A stretch of 64,000 bases of DNA, taken from the NCBI GenBank assembly GCA_009782615.1, contig WRIS01000001.1:124001-188000 (forward strand), in the 5' to 3' direction. Of the stretch, positions 17,137 to 25,547 are shown piece by piece; the stretch's first letter is position 1; every line of letters begins with the position of its first letter. The translations under genes and the position numbers were made by a program. This DNA comes from Eggerthellaceae bacterium (GTDB taxonomy: Bacteria; Actinomycetota; Coriobacteriia; Coriobacteriales; Eggerthellaceae). The notes under the pieces were generated by a model, which was not told the origin of the DNA, made no database searches, and worked only from the letters and a program-made list of their open reading frames with translations.

Positions 17137-17694
17137 TTAGCTAACCTCAAACAATTCTCCTGTTTGGGTTTCAATGACAAAGCCCCGCACGTTCAAGTAT
17201 GAAGGCGCAAGCGGATGGTTTTGAATGGTTGCAACGCTTCTGAGAACGGCATCGCTCATGTTGCCAAAGCCCTCCAGCCATTCATCAAGGTTTATCCCAC
17301 TTGCCGCTGCCTCTTCAATAGCACTCGCTTCAACGCCCGCTTCTTGCATCAGCATAGTCATACGTGCTGCATTCATGTTTTGAGCGCCGCATTCAGTGTG
17401 GGCGACCACCATAATCTCGCGCACGCCCAGTTCATACACCGCAACCAGCAAAGAACGCATAACCGCTCCGTAGGCATCGCTTACTTCGGCTCCTGCAACT
17501 TTGATGACGTTGACATCGCCATCTTCAAGCCCGAGCGCCGCAATGAGCATGCTCGTGAACCGCGTGTCCATGCAGGCAACTAAAGCCAGTTGTTTGCGCG
17601 GTTTTCCGTCAACCTCAAAAATTTCACCGCTTCTTTGCGCCACAAATTCTTTGTTGTAATTAAGAACGTTAGTAATGGCCGATTCTTTTTTCAT
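17137..17694 (-). CDS. Beta-carbonic anhydrase-like protein
   Basis: Small beta-class carbonic anhydrase of the short, YbcF-like type, expected to interconvert CO2 and bicarbonate. The 185-residue protein has the Zn-binding CMDTR near residue 41 and HTECGA near 100, the standard Cys/Asp-Arg/His/Cys set. The subfamily lacks some active-site residues of plant enzymes and activity is not always shown, so the biochemical call is probable only. GAGGA precedes ATG 17694. It is convergent with the DUF2148 gene across a shared terminator. Bicarbonate supply to CarB is a possible link (inference). Confidence 0.85.
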   Translation of the reverse strand: MKKESAITNVLNYNKEFVAQRSGEIFEVDGKPRKQLALVACMDTRFTSMLIAALGLEDGDVNVIKVAGAEVSDAYGAVMRSLLVAVYELGVREIMVVAHTECGAQNMNAARMTMLMQEAGVEASAIEEAAASGINLDEWLEGFGNMSDAVLRSVATIQNHPLAPSYLNVRGFVIETQTGELFEVS

Positions 17695-17790
17695 GCGAGC
17701 TCCTCAATCCGTTTTTCAGCCCTCGCTTATGGTACACGACCTACCGCGTTTTCGCCATTTCAAAGCAGCAAGCAAACTAACAATTTATTT

Positions 17791-17809
17791 TGTATGCGCC
17801 CAGCAGACC
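17791..17809 (+). promoter_or_regulatory. Motif TGTATGC-N5-GCAGACC, copy 1 (upstream of lipoprotein gene)
   Basis: TGTATGC (17791-17797), five bases, GCAGACC (17803-17809). A -10-like TATACT follows at 17831-17836, 21 bases downstream. The ATG of the lipoprotein gene is at 17954. The same split motif occurs at 18538, 20697 and 24842. Confidence 0.6.
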
Positions 17810-17953
17810 GCACCAACTCATGCGGGGGTGTATACTGGGCAGGTAGAATTACAAAAGGGAAGTTACCAACACGGGGGCACGGGGATGAGAATAGCCATCT
17901 CTGTGCTCCGACCAAGCACTACCAAGGATTGAGGATACAAGGGAGGAATTTAC

Positions 17954-18529
17954 ATGAAGAACTACAAAGCAGCAGCAACAATCGTTTTCAGTTTCGTTTT
18001 GGCAGGCGTGCTTATGGGCTGCGGCGGCGCACCAGGCACCCCCGATACTGAAAAAGGGCTTGAGCCCGAAGCGGGAGATGCACAAATCACCGAAGCAGAA
18101 CAAGCGCCCCCGACAGCAGAACTCCAATGGACGTCATATACGCTTGCAATCCGTGAAGCTCACGATGACGTTTCCCCTGTGGGTATCAATGAGGTAGAAG
18201 GAAGGCTCGTCAGAGTTGTTTTTGATTATGTTTCTGACACTAAAGGACTTGGCGGAATCTTTTACGGCGAAAGCCCCAATATGTTTGACTTCCTTAAAGA
18301 ATCAAAGTTTTCTCTTATTGATTCTGCTGGTAAAAGGTACGAAGACACAGGCTCCATTGGTTATATTGCTCTCGAAATCGTCGACGGCTCAATGACTCCT
18401 AAAGAAGTTCAAGATACTTTTGCGCTGCTTTTCGACGTGCCAAAAGACATAGCATTTGATGAACTTTCCTTATTTGTCGAAGGTCAAATCATACCTATCA
18501 AATCGTTTTTTGTGGAACATGAAGACTAA
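17954..18529 (+). CDS. Predicted lipoprotein, DUF4352-like
   Basis: Exported lipoprotein of unknown function. The 191-residue product has a signal peptide with lipobox VLMGC, so the mature protein starts at Cys 23. A Gly/Pro/Glu-rich linker and one beta-rich domain follow (about residues 55-190: YTLAIREAHDDV, GRLVRVVFDYVS, FDVPKDIAFDELSLFV). The pattern recalls the immunoglobulin-like DUF4352 fold often found on Gram-positive lipoproteins; this is a weak match by eye. GGGAGGAA precedes ATG 17954. It is the first gene of the zinc-ribbon/kinase block. Confidence 0.8.
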   Translation: MKNYKAAATIVFSFVLAGVLMGCGGAPGTPDTEKGLEPEAGDAQITEAEQAPPTAELQWTSYTLAIREAHDDVSPVGINEVEGRLVRVVFDYVSDTKGLGGIFYGESPNMFDFLKESKFSLIDSAGKRYEDTGSIGYIALEIVDGSMTPKEVQDTFALLFDVPKDIAFDELSLFVEGQIIPIKSFFVEHED

Positions 18530-18537
18530 AAATGTTT

Positions 18538-18556
18538 TGTATGCGCAGCGCAGACC
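18538..18556 (+). promoter_or_regulatory. Motif TGTATGC-N5-GCAGACC, copy 2 (upstream of zinc-ribbon gene)
   Basis: TGTATGC (18538-18544), five bases, GCAGACC (18550-18556), beginning 9 bases after the lipoprotein stop. TAGACT at 18576-18581 is a -10-like hexamer 19 bases downstream. The zinc-ribbon gene starts at 18620. Copies 1 and 2 also share TT before and G after the core. Confidence 0.6.
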
Positions 18557-18619
18557 GTAAAAACTTGTTTGCGCCTAGACTAAGACTAGTAAGCTTTGAT
18601 TGACTTGAGGAGGAAAGCT

Positions 18620-19816
18620 ATGTTTTGTCCAAAATGCGGCACACAACTACAAGAAGCCGCACAATTCTGCGGAAACTGCGGAAGCCCCATCGGGGATGTT
18701 CCCGCACCTGCACCCGCATCTGACCCTGTGCAAAATCAGCCTGCACCCGCCCCGATGGCAGGAAACAAAACACGCAAAAAGCTTTCGCTCGGTGGAAAGA
18801 TTTGGAGCATTGTTCTGGCAGTCCTCAATGTGCTATGGGGCGGAATAATGCTTTTGTTGGGAATAGATGAACTGCATTCTGTGACTAAGGGTCCCGCCAA
18901 TTATCTCTTTTTAGTGCTTTGTGCTTTAGCGGCTGTGGCGATTGTAGTGGGCTATATTTTGATACTACGCTGCAAGGATTCAGGATGCAAAGTTGTTTTG
19001 CTTGGCGCTCTGGCAAGTTTTTTATTCGGCATTGGTTATGCTTTATTGGGGAATTGGTCTGCTGGAGACGCTATCAGCCTGGTGGTTGCCGTAACGATCT
19101 TCGCTGCCTTGAACATAGGCATGGTCTGGTTCTACTTACGAAAGAAAGTGAAGCACTGCGCGACACTAGAAGCTCAAGAACAGCCGTATTCGAATACGCC
19201 ACAGCTGGGCGTTCCCGAGCAAGTTTCCAAGAAAAATACTCTGTCGCCCAAAAAGAAGAAGATGATTCTTGCAATTGGTGGCGGCGCAATCGCCATGGCG
19301 GCAATACTCGTAGTTGGCATAATGGTGCTTACGGCCGACCCGAGCCCCGAAAAAGTCTTGAACAACTTCTCCCACTATCAACCTTTAGCCGACAGCGAAA
19401 ACAAGGCGGGAATCTATATTGAAAAGATTAATGACAATTCTGATTCTTCAGTCGTTGTTATGTTTTCAAACATGGCGATGCTAACCGAAGAAAACACAGG
19501 AGTTGTCTTAGGGCGGCTTCATGTATACAATGCTCAATCGCTTTCAAAACCAGTTGATTTTATCGGGGCTTCCACCCATGTCACTAAGACGAGCTATGAC
19601 GCTTCTGGAGCGGCAAAAGTCACCGATAACTATTATCACCCGTTTATCAAAATAAACGATAAGCGAATAAGATATGTGTTGGTGCATTTCGAAGGGGTCG
19701 ACGCCTCTGAAGCACCAGAATTAGAAACCGCACCATGCTTTTTCATTGTCGATCTAAAAAAAGCAACCGTATTGACAGAAGTCCCCTTAAAAGCAGAACC
19801 AGGGTTTAACCAATAG
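18620..19816 (+). CDS. Zinc-ribbon membrane protein of unknown function
   Basis: The 398-residue protein starts with a zinc ribbon (MFCPKCGTQ..FCGNCGS, residues 1-25) and a Pro/Ala linker. Four membrane helices follow at about 60-180, then a Pro/Ser/Lys linker, one further helix near 222-243 (MILAIGGGAIAMAAILVVGIMVL), and an exported C-terminal domain of about 150 residues that I do not recognise. The ribbon would be cytoplasmic and the last domain outside. ATG 18620 follows GAGGAGGAAAGCT. Such ribbon-plus-membrane proteins are common next to Ser/Thr kinases in gut Gram-positives and may sense or organise envelope events (inference). Confidence 0.8.
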   Translation: MFCPKCGTQLQEAAQFCGNCGSPIGDVPAPAPASDPVQNQPAPAPMAGNKTRKKLSLGGKIWSIVLAVLNVLWGGIMLLLGIDELHSVTKGPANYLFLVLCALAAVAIVVGYILILRCKDSGCKVVLLGALASFLFGIGYALLGNWSAGDAISLVVAVTIFAALNIGMVWFYLRKKVKHCATLEAQEQPYSNTPQLGVPEQVSKKNTLSPKKKKMILAIGGGAIAMAAILVVGIMVLTADPSPEKVLNNFSHYQPLADSENKAGIYIEKINDNSDSSVVVMFSNMAMLTEENTGVVLGRLHVYNAQSLSKPVDFIGASTHVTKTSYDASGAAKVTDNYYHPFIKINDKRIRYVLVHFEGVDASEAPELETAPCFFIVDLKKATVLTEVPLKAEPGFNQ

Positions 19817-19957
19817 GACGTACGCTTAAGACTCAAAGCACAGGCAGAGATACACAGGGCTCAAAAAGACATCGCAAGAGGGTGGTCATACACCTTTTGA
19901 TACGTGCAAAAATAGAAACAGTAAAGCTTATTAAGACAAACAAGGACGGAGGAAAGA

Positions 19958-20566
19958 ATGGGAAAGATAGCGCACTTAAAGGTTACTTGTCCGCAATGCG
20001 GAAAGTATTCGAGCATCTATGTTGAAGAAAGTGGCGGAACGAATGCTCAGGTAAAATGTGAGCACTGCAAACAGGTTTTTGAATTTGGTGCAGGGATGAT
20101 GTATGAACCAGTTGCTTATGTTCCTTCAATTCCAGCTTGGGCTAAAATCACTGAAGCTGATAAAAGCAAATCGTTTGTGCAGACAACGCAATGCAAAAAA
20201 TGCGGTAGCAGCTATGATAGCTCTGACTTGGAACTGGCCAAAATTAATGAAAGAATGAAAAGCGAAAAGAAAGATGACCCGCTTTCAAGCATGCTTTCCG
20301 AGGCGCTTTTCAACCATGTTGTCTCGGAAGCCTCAAAGCTACTTTATAAATGCGGTAATTGTAGTGCGATTGCATGTTCAAAGTGCGCTTTAGAGAGTGA
20401 TTCCCTTACGGGAAAGCGCTGTCCTTTCTGCGAAGCGCACTATACCATGTATTCCAAAATAGAACCCTCTCCCGAAAACATATCAAGTGGCAATTCCGCC
20501 ACAGAGCAATCTCAGACTTCTTTGGAGTCGAGTGGGGGCTTCTTCAAAAAATTCTTCAAAAAATAA
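19958..20566 (+). CDS. Multi-zinc-finger cytoplasmic protein of unknown function
   Basis: The 202-residue protein has no membrane helix but many CxxC pairs: CPQCGK near residue 11, CEHCK near 34, CKKCGS near 74, CGNCSAIACSKC near 133 and CPFC near 152. These are enough ligands for two or three zinc sites. A low-complexity Ser-rich stretch and a basic tail FFKKFFKK end it. The tail resembles a membrane-surface anchor (inference). GGAGGAAAG precedes ATG 19958. It belongs to the same block as the neighbouring zinc-ribbon genes. No known function can be assigned. Confidence 0.75.
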   Translation: MGKIAHLKVTCPQCGKYSSIYVEESGGTNAQVKCEHCKQVFEFGAGMMYEPVAYVPSIPAWAKITEADKSKSFVQTTQCKKCGSSYDSSDLELAKINERMKSEKKDDPLSSMLSEALFNHVVSEASKLLYKCGNCSAIACSKCALESDSLTGKRCPFCEAHYTMYSKIEPSPENISSGNSATEQSQTSLESSGGFFKKFFKK

Positions 20567-20600
20567 ACTCTCCTATTGAGACAAACGCTTGATTATTTCA

Positions 20601-20638
20601 AAGAGGGCTTGCCTTGAGCAAGTCCTCTTGACTTTTGG
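20601..20638 (+). terminator. Hairpin after the multi-zinc-finger gene
   Basis: Twelve-base-pair stem (20601-20612 with 20618-20629, one G-T pair) and 5-base loop, then GACTTTTGGG. The T run is short, so termination may be partial. Confidence 0.55.
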
Positions 20639-20696
20639 GCACCTCTTCATCAAAAGCCGTGTATAAAGACCTTGCAGCGTTCTTTCGGCAAGAAAC

Positions 20697-20715
20697 TGTA
20701 TGCACGATGCAGACC
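20697..20715 (+). promoter_or_regulatory. Motif TGTATGC-N5-GCAGACC, copy 3
   Basis: TGTATGC (20697-20703), five bases, GCAGACC (20709-20715). TAAGCT at 20736-20741 lies 20 bases downstream as a weak -10. The gene it precedes starts at 20792. It lies after the hairpin at 20601, so it would serve a separate transcript. Confidence 0.6.
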
Positions 20716-20791
20716 AACGACATACGCCCACACGCTAAGCTTTTAGTATTGACAAGCACTACAAGCAGTTAATACAAGGAGCGTGATAGCA

Positions 20792-21319
20792 GTGGCAAAG
20801 AATGAAACACCAAAAGTCACAAGAGAAATGCCGTACCGTTTTGTTTGCGAGCATTGCGGAGTGCAAACTGAATGGAAGCAGGCGCATGTTACGGGAGAAA
20901 CAGACGAGGCAATCAACCAAACGGTAATCCCCGAAGCGATGCAGGCTTCGCAAGAGGGCAACTATTTCGACTTTAATAACATGGTAGGAAAATGTGACCA
21001 TTGTGGTCATCGCCAATCGTGGGAATTGGGGGAGGCAAAAGTTTGGATGCGCCGCTCACCTTTGATGGGCTTGAGTTTAGGTGCTGCCCTAGGAGGGTTT
21101 GGCGCTTTTGCAGCAGTCTTTCTTTTTGGTTTGCTGGGAGCTTTGGTTATCTTTGTTGCCCTGGCCTTGTTGGGTATGATTGGCGCCTTTATTTATGGTT
21201 TGGTTCAATACCTGATTATCAACTCAGACATGAAAAAGACTTCGCTTCGCCATGCGCCCGAGATTGTCTGGCAGATGCCGACCGCTCAAGTTGAATCGTT
21301 AGCGCCTCCAGTTTCATAA
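20792..21319 (+). CDS. Zinc-ribbon protein with two C-terminal membrane helices
   Basis: The 175-residue protein has two zinc-binding pairs (CEHCG near residue 21, CDHCGH near 71) around a region of unknown fold, then two membrane helices at about 87-135 with many Gly and Ala, and a short tail. The function is unknown. Two GTG starts are possible. AAGGAG at 20776-20781 is only 1 base from GTG 20783 and 10 from GTG 20792, so 20792 is preferred. It follows motif copy 3 and precedes the kinase gene. Confidence 0.72.
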   Translation: MAKNETPKVTREMPYRFVCEHCGVQTEWKQAHVTGETDEAINQTVIPEAMQASQEGNYFDFNNMVGKCDHCGHRQSWELGEAKVWMRRSPLMGLSLGAALGGFGAFAAVFLFGLLGALVIFVALALLGMIGAFIYGLVQYLIINSDMKKTSLRHAPEIVWQMPTAQVESLAPPVS

Positions 21320-21454
21320 ATTTTGCAGCGCATAGGCTCGCAGCGCCCATGCAGTTATAAAAAGCACCACCTGCGATTGTGGGGTAGTCCGATGGATTTA
21401 CATAGTAGAATAAAAAGAGCTCAGGCAAGGAATAGTTTTGGGGAGAAAATATTC

Positions 21455-23293
21455 ATGGATGATGCCGCAGCTTTTTTGGGCTCATACAAAGAGGCACTGA
21501 TAAATGAAGTGGCTGAAAGCGGTGCGTGGCCTCTTGAGCTTATCGAGCGCTACGAACCCGAAAGTTGCCTGAAGCACTCAGGTGCTAAAGAAGTCTATCT
21601 GGTTACCGACAAAGAAACAGGCGCACGGGTGGTTTTGCGTGCCTCTGATTTGGACGCGGGGGAAAGGGCAGACGCTGAACACGCCATCCTTGCGCGGCTT
21701 GATTTTGCAGGCATTCCCAAAACCTACGGAACTTTTATAAAAGACGGGCGCAGCTACCTTTCCCGTGAGTATTTTGAGGGCGAGCCGCTTGACCAAGTTA
21801 TTGCGCGAGGCACTCTTGAACCGACTCAAGTTCTTCAAATTGCGCGGCAAATTTGTGTGATTCTCGACTACTTGCACAAACAAAAGCCGCCGATAATACA
21901 TCGCGACATCAAGCCACAAAACATCATTGTGCGCCCCGATAACAGTATCGGTCTTACGGATTTTGGAATTGCGCGTATCTATAAGGAAGGTTCTTCTTCA
22001 GATACTCAATACATGGGAACCTTACCTTACGCACCGCCCGAACAGTATGGCTATGCCCAGTCCTCACCCCAGACCGACATTTACGCGCTTGGCATCGTGA
22101 TGATATATTTGGTGTGCGGCTCTCCTGACCGTCGTGACCTTTCCAAGCGCATAACAGACTCGTCCTTGCGCGCGCTTATTGAAAAGTGTATCGCTTTTGA
22201 CCCCGAAAATCGTTTTCAAGATGTGCGCCAGATTATCAAGCGCATTGATTCTTTCAAAACACGCCGCCGCCGCATTATCCTTGGTATTGTGGCAGCATGT
22301 TGTGCCCTCGTCCTTCTTGGAGCTGGCGGTGCCTGGCTTATAACTCAGAGAGATTCTGTTTTGCCGTCTTCTTCTTTTCCCTATAGTAGCGAACCGCGCC
22401 TAGGCTCAACAGCACCGCTCTATGATTACACCAACGGCGGAAACCTTCATGCGAATCTTAATAACGGCGGATTTGCAGCAACGGCAGACCCGGGGGACTC
22501 CTTTTATGTCATCAGTGAGGGCAACATTTATCACTTGGACAAGGATGGCAATGTGCTTGAGCAAATCTATGCAGGTAATGCCAAACGGGGCTTGAATATC
22601 TGTGGTAGTGATTTATATTTTGTCGAAGATGAGCCTGGGAAAAGGAGCTCGATATACAAGATAGACCTGAACTCAAAAACGACAACTGAACTTAAATACG
22701 CGGGTGCAGAAAATATTTATTTTGATAAGGGGCAGATGTATTTCACTGACCCCTACAACCATCTGAACCTCTATGCCGTTGAAAGCGCTGGGGGCGAACC
22801 AATTTTGGTTGACGATACTGAAAATGTGCACTACAGCAACATAGTTGATGGTGTCCGCTATTATGCCGACGGTACCGACGACAAGTATCATCTCTATGCA
22901 AAGAATCTTTCAACAGGAGAAAGCACGCTGTTGTATGGTGAACCTTCACACTGGCTTTCTGTTTGGAATGGGCGGATTTATTTTTCTGACCACACAAACC
23001 ATTGCCTTGCCTCTATCGGCTTAGACGGCACGGATTATCGAATAGCCTACGGTCAAACTTCTAGTTCTATTGTTGCTTCTTCGCGGGGTATTTTTGCATG
23101 GGATGGCATTAGTAGGGATGTGTTTAGCATTGATGTCGTAAGCGACAATCGCACGGTGTTAATCGCTGACGAATATGTGGATTTTTGTGTTGCGGGGGAC
23201 TGGATCATTTATCGAGAACGTACCTCAAGCACAATATTAGGCATGGTGCGCCAAGACGGCAGTGAAACAAAACTTTTTAGCCCCGAGATATAG
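21455..23293 (+). CDS. Atypical membrane Ser/Thr kinase with propeller-like ectodomain
   Basis: The 612-residue product has an N-terminal Hanks-type kinase (about 30-265): HRDIKPQN at 149-156, DFGIAR at 169, APPEQYG near 193. A membrane helix follows at about 272-295, then an exported domain of about 300 residues resembling DUF5050/low-density-receptor-like propellers. Two features are odd: the Gly-rich loop is replaced by LKHSGAKEVYLV, and the ATP-anchoring Lys of subdomain II is Arg 62 (VVLRAS). The catalytic Asp residues remain. ATG 21455 follows GGGGAGA at good spacing; ATG 21392 is possible. The neighbouring zinc-ribbon genes may encode substrates or partners (inference). Confidence 0.85.
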   Translation: MDDAAAFLGSYKEALINEVAESGAWPLELIERYEPESCLKHSGAKEVYLVTDKETGARVVLRASDLDAGERADAEHAILARLDFAGIPKTYGTFIKDGRSYLSREYFEGEPLDQVIARGTLEPTQVLQIARQICVILDYLHKQKPPIIHRDIKPQNIIVRPDNSIGLTDFGIARIYKEGSSSDTQYMGTLPYAPPEQYGYAQSSPQTDIYALGIVMIYLVCGSPDRRDLSKRITDSSLRALIEKCIAFDPENRFQDVRQIIKRIDSFKTRRRRIILGIVAACCALVLLGAGGAWLITQRDSVLPSSSFPYSSEPRLGSTAPLYDYTNGGNLHANLNNGGFAATADPGDSFYVISEGNIYHLDKDGNVLEQIYAGNAKRGLNICGSDLYFVEDEPGKRSSIYKIDLNSKTTTELKYAGAENIYFDKGQMYFTDPYNHLNLYAVESAGGEPILVDDTENVHYSNIVDGVRYYADGTDDKYHLYAKNLSTGESTLLYGEPSHWLSVWNGRIYFSDHTNHCLASIGLDGTDYRIAYGQTSSSIVASSRGIFAWDGISRDVFSIDVVSDNRTVLIADEYVDFCVAGDWIIYRERTSSTILGMVRQDGSETKLFSPEI

Positions 23294-23314
23294 GGTAAGC
23301 GTACCTGCGCTGTT

Positions 23315-23779
23315 TTAAGCGCCTTCGATACCCGTGTCTAAGGGTACAAGGTCGAGTTGAACAAGAAATTCGTAGAGTTTCAGGTTGTCGTAGCCATGAT
23401 TGATAGCAAAAATAAGCGCGGCATCACGTTTGATGAGGGCATGCAAGGCTCCACTTGAGGTAACAGCAAGCATCCGCTGGGTAGTGGTAAGGTCTAGATG
23501 CATAGCAAAGGAGATGGACAGATAATAGTCACGCTTGCCGATGCGCGTACCGTCCATGATTTGATAGCCATACGTGCGCGAAATATTGGCATCGCGAATG
23601 ACACCGCTGCGCGTTAGACCTGTGGCAAGGAAGAGCTCGTCAAAGAAGTCGCGGATGTTGGGGTCAAGGAAATCAGAGCTCTGTTCCTCAGAAAAGGCAG
23701 GAAAGGTGTCCTCTTTTAGGCGAGAGAGCATAGCCTGTGTGTCAAGGACAACTTTGTTCTCTTGAGGCTGCTTTGTCAT
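23315..23779 (-). CDS. Small HTH-like regulator linked to the kinase
   Basis: The 154-residue cytoplasmic protein has an N-terminal disordered part and a helical core. RSGVIRDANISRTYGYQIMDGTRIGKRDYYLSISFAMHL-type sequence (about residues 58-98) resembles the XRE-like HTH proteins often encoded beside Ser/Thr kinases in gut Firmicutes and Actinobacteria. An ALHALIKRDAALIFAINHGYD segment follows. It is convergent with the kinase gene, 21 bases apart. The start is ATG 23779 with GAAGGG six bases upstream; ATG 23785 and GTG 23815 are alternatives. The regulatory role is inferred from context only. Confidence 0.7.
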   Translation of the reverse strand: MTKQPQENKVVLDTQAMLSRLKEDTFPAFSEEQSSDFLDPNIRDFFDELFLATGLTRSGVIRDANISRTYGYQIMDGTRIGKRDYYLSISFAMHLDLTTTQRMLAVTSSGALHALIKRDAALIFAINHGYDNLKLYEFLVQLDLVPLDTGIEGA

Positions 23780-23945
23780 CCTCATCCCTTCATTGTTCAA
23801 ACTGCCTTTGCGCACGTTTCTTTACAAGTTTTACAAGCTTTGCATAGTATAGCCTAAGTGACTTTGATAAGGGGGTAAAGAAAAGGAGCAAAGGAATTGT
23901 TCCTTTACTCCTTTTGAACTCGTTACGAGATTTCGGGTGAAAACG

Positions 23946-24728
23946 TCATTCCAATATGAACATCATATTTCCCCATGTCAAAATCTTGCCGTTGAGATGA
24001 AAATCTCCCGTAATAGACAAGGGTGAGTCATCGATATGGCACTCGACCGTGCCCTCTTTGAGGGTTCCGTCGGGGATGGTGTAGTTACCCGTAGTTACTC
24101 CGCCATCCCTGTCTACGAGGGTGAAGCGTCCCTCTTCTGTAAACTCTACGGTTGCATAGCCGCCTTGGGTCATAATGTTTTTCCAGCTACCTACCAAAGT
24201 AATAGAATCAAAATCAATTTCGGAACTTTCTTCTGGTTCTTCGGCTTCTTCTTCCGTTGCTTTTTCTGGTGCTTCGAGCGGCTCATCAGGCTCAGCTTTT
24301 TCTGCAACAGCATCATTAAGCTCTAAAGCAGGTTTATCAATCTCTGTGTCGTTCGACCCGAAAAGATTTGCAAGAAGCAAGGTTATGCCGACAATCAAAG
24401 CAACACCAACAAGAGCCAAGATAATCCATAGCCAGATTTTGCGAGGCTTTTTCGGGGGTTTAGCAGAAGAGTTCTGCGGCTGTCCAATGGGCGCAGATGC
24501 TGGGTACGGTGCAGCAGGTGCCGATGGCGCGAATGGCGCCGTCGCTGCAGGTGATGCAGCTGGCGCAAGTGGTACTGTCGCCTCGGGTGAGGTAGGTGGT
24601 ATTTGCTGCTTGTTCTTTTGCTTGTTGTCAACTTCAGGGGACTTTGCCTTTTCAGCAACCTCTTGTCCACACGCGTGGCAAAATAATATCGCCTCAGGCA
24701 ATTGTGCTCCACAGTTTCTGCAATACAT
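23946..24728 (-). CDS. Zinc-ribbon membrane protein with lipocalin-like end
   Basis: The 260-residue protein has a zinc ribbon (MYCRNCGAQ..FCHACGQ, residues 1-22), a long Ala/Pro-rich linker and a membrane helix at about 97-120. A Glu-rich stalk and an exported beta domain from about 178 follow (LVGSWKNIMTQGGYATVEFTEEGRFTLVDRDGG). The last part matches the look of small lipocalin-like/DUF5640 domains that measure ligand or stress at the surface; the ligand is unknown. AAGGAAGG precedes the ATG. The same domain type ends the lipoprotein at 42304. Confidence 0.78.
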   Translation of the reverse strand: MYCRNCGAQLPEAILFCHACGQEVAEKAKSPEVDNKQKNKQQIPPTSPEATVPLAPAASPAATAPFAPSAPAAPYPASAPIGQPQNSSAKPPKKPRKIWLWIILALVGVALIVGITLLLANLFGSNDTEIDKPALELNDAVAEKAEPDEPLEAPEKATEEEAEEPEESSEIDFDSITLVGSWKNIMTQGGYATVEFTEEGRFTLVDRDGGVTTGNYTIPDGTLKEGTVECHIDDSPLSITGDFHLNGKILTWGNMMFILE

Positions 24729-24841
24729 AGTAGCCTTCCTTTCGTGATTAGCTCAATTATAGTGCGCTTATTGGGGGCTAGATTCTGTCCTTGTTTATTA
24801 AATCCTTATAGAGAAAGATACCATACCCTTTACGGATTGAA

Positions 24842-24860
24842 GGTATGCTTTGCGCAGACA
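24842..24860 (+). promoter_or_regulatory. Motif TGTATGC-N5-GCAGACC, copy 4 (two mismatches)
   Basis: GGTATGC (24842-24848), five bases, GCAGACA (24854-24860): 12 of 14 fixed positions match the other copies. It lies in the 276-base gap between the divergent zinc-ribbon gene and the hydrolase gene at 25005, 163 bases from that ATG, the same distance as copy 1 from its gene. No clear -10 is visible at 20 bases. Confidence 0.45.
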
Positions 24861-25004
24861 AAAAAGAATTTGTGTATGAGAATCTCCAGTCAACAATGCT
24901 TTTTCTAGCAATTTTTCAGAATTTGTGTGTTGGTCGCGTAAAATGGGTGCGTGCAGGAACAACACCGTGTGTTGAAGCAAAAATGATGAAAAGGATATTA
25001 TTAA

Positions 25005-25547
25005 ATGGAAAATAAACGACACATTTATATTCTTTTAACGAAGCACTCCGATAATTTTTCCCAGTTCATTGTTGCCCTTATTCAGGGGCACTATTCCCAT
25101 GCTTCAATTGCCTTTGAAGAAGAGGGGCACTATTACAGCTTTACCCGAAGGGGCTTTCATATCGAAGATCCTGAAAAGATTTGCCGCAAGCGCCACAATG
25201 TACAATGTGCTCTTTACCGCATACCCGTGTCTTGTCAGGCATACGATTCTATGAAGAGCCATCTCGATTCCCATTATATGGATGTTGCTGATTGGAAATA
25301 CAATATCGTCGGTGTTTTTCTCGGCATGGTGAGATTCTCCTTCCTCAAAAGAAAGCGCAAGCGCTTTTGCAGCCAGTTTGTGGCAGAAATACTTGAAGCT
25401 GGTAAAGAAGTCCGTCTGCAAAAGAAGAGTTCCGTGGTTTTCCCTGATGACTTCGCCAAGGCAGGTCTTGTGGAACCTGAATTTTTGGGAACACTTGAGG
25501 GTCTGGTAAAACGATATCGCCGCACCAAGCGCCCGCAAGCTGCGTAG
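25005..25547 (+). CDS. Permuted NlpC/P60 (papain-fold, YiiX-like) hydrolase
   Basis: The 180-residue protein has the permuted papain-fold layout: catalytic His early in YSHASIAF near residue 31 and catalytic Cys late in FCSQFVAEIL near 123. Families of this type cleave amide or ester bonds in cell wall or lipid substrates; the substrate here is unknown. There is no signal peptide, so it probably acts inside the cell. AAAGGATATTATTAA precedes ATG 25005. The last codons (R-P-Q-A-A) fall inside the first copy of a 40-base repeat that runs past the stop. Confidence 0.78.
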   Translation: MENKRHIYILLTKHSDNFSQFIVALIQGHYSHASIAFEEEGHYYSFTRRGFHIEDPEKICRKRHNVQCALYRIPVSCQAYDSMKSHLDSHYMDVADWKYNIVGVFLGMVRFSFLKRKRKRFCSQFVAEILEAGKEVRLQKKSSVVFPDDFAKAGLVEPEFLGTLEGLVKRYRRTKRPQAA

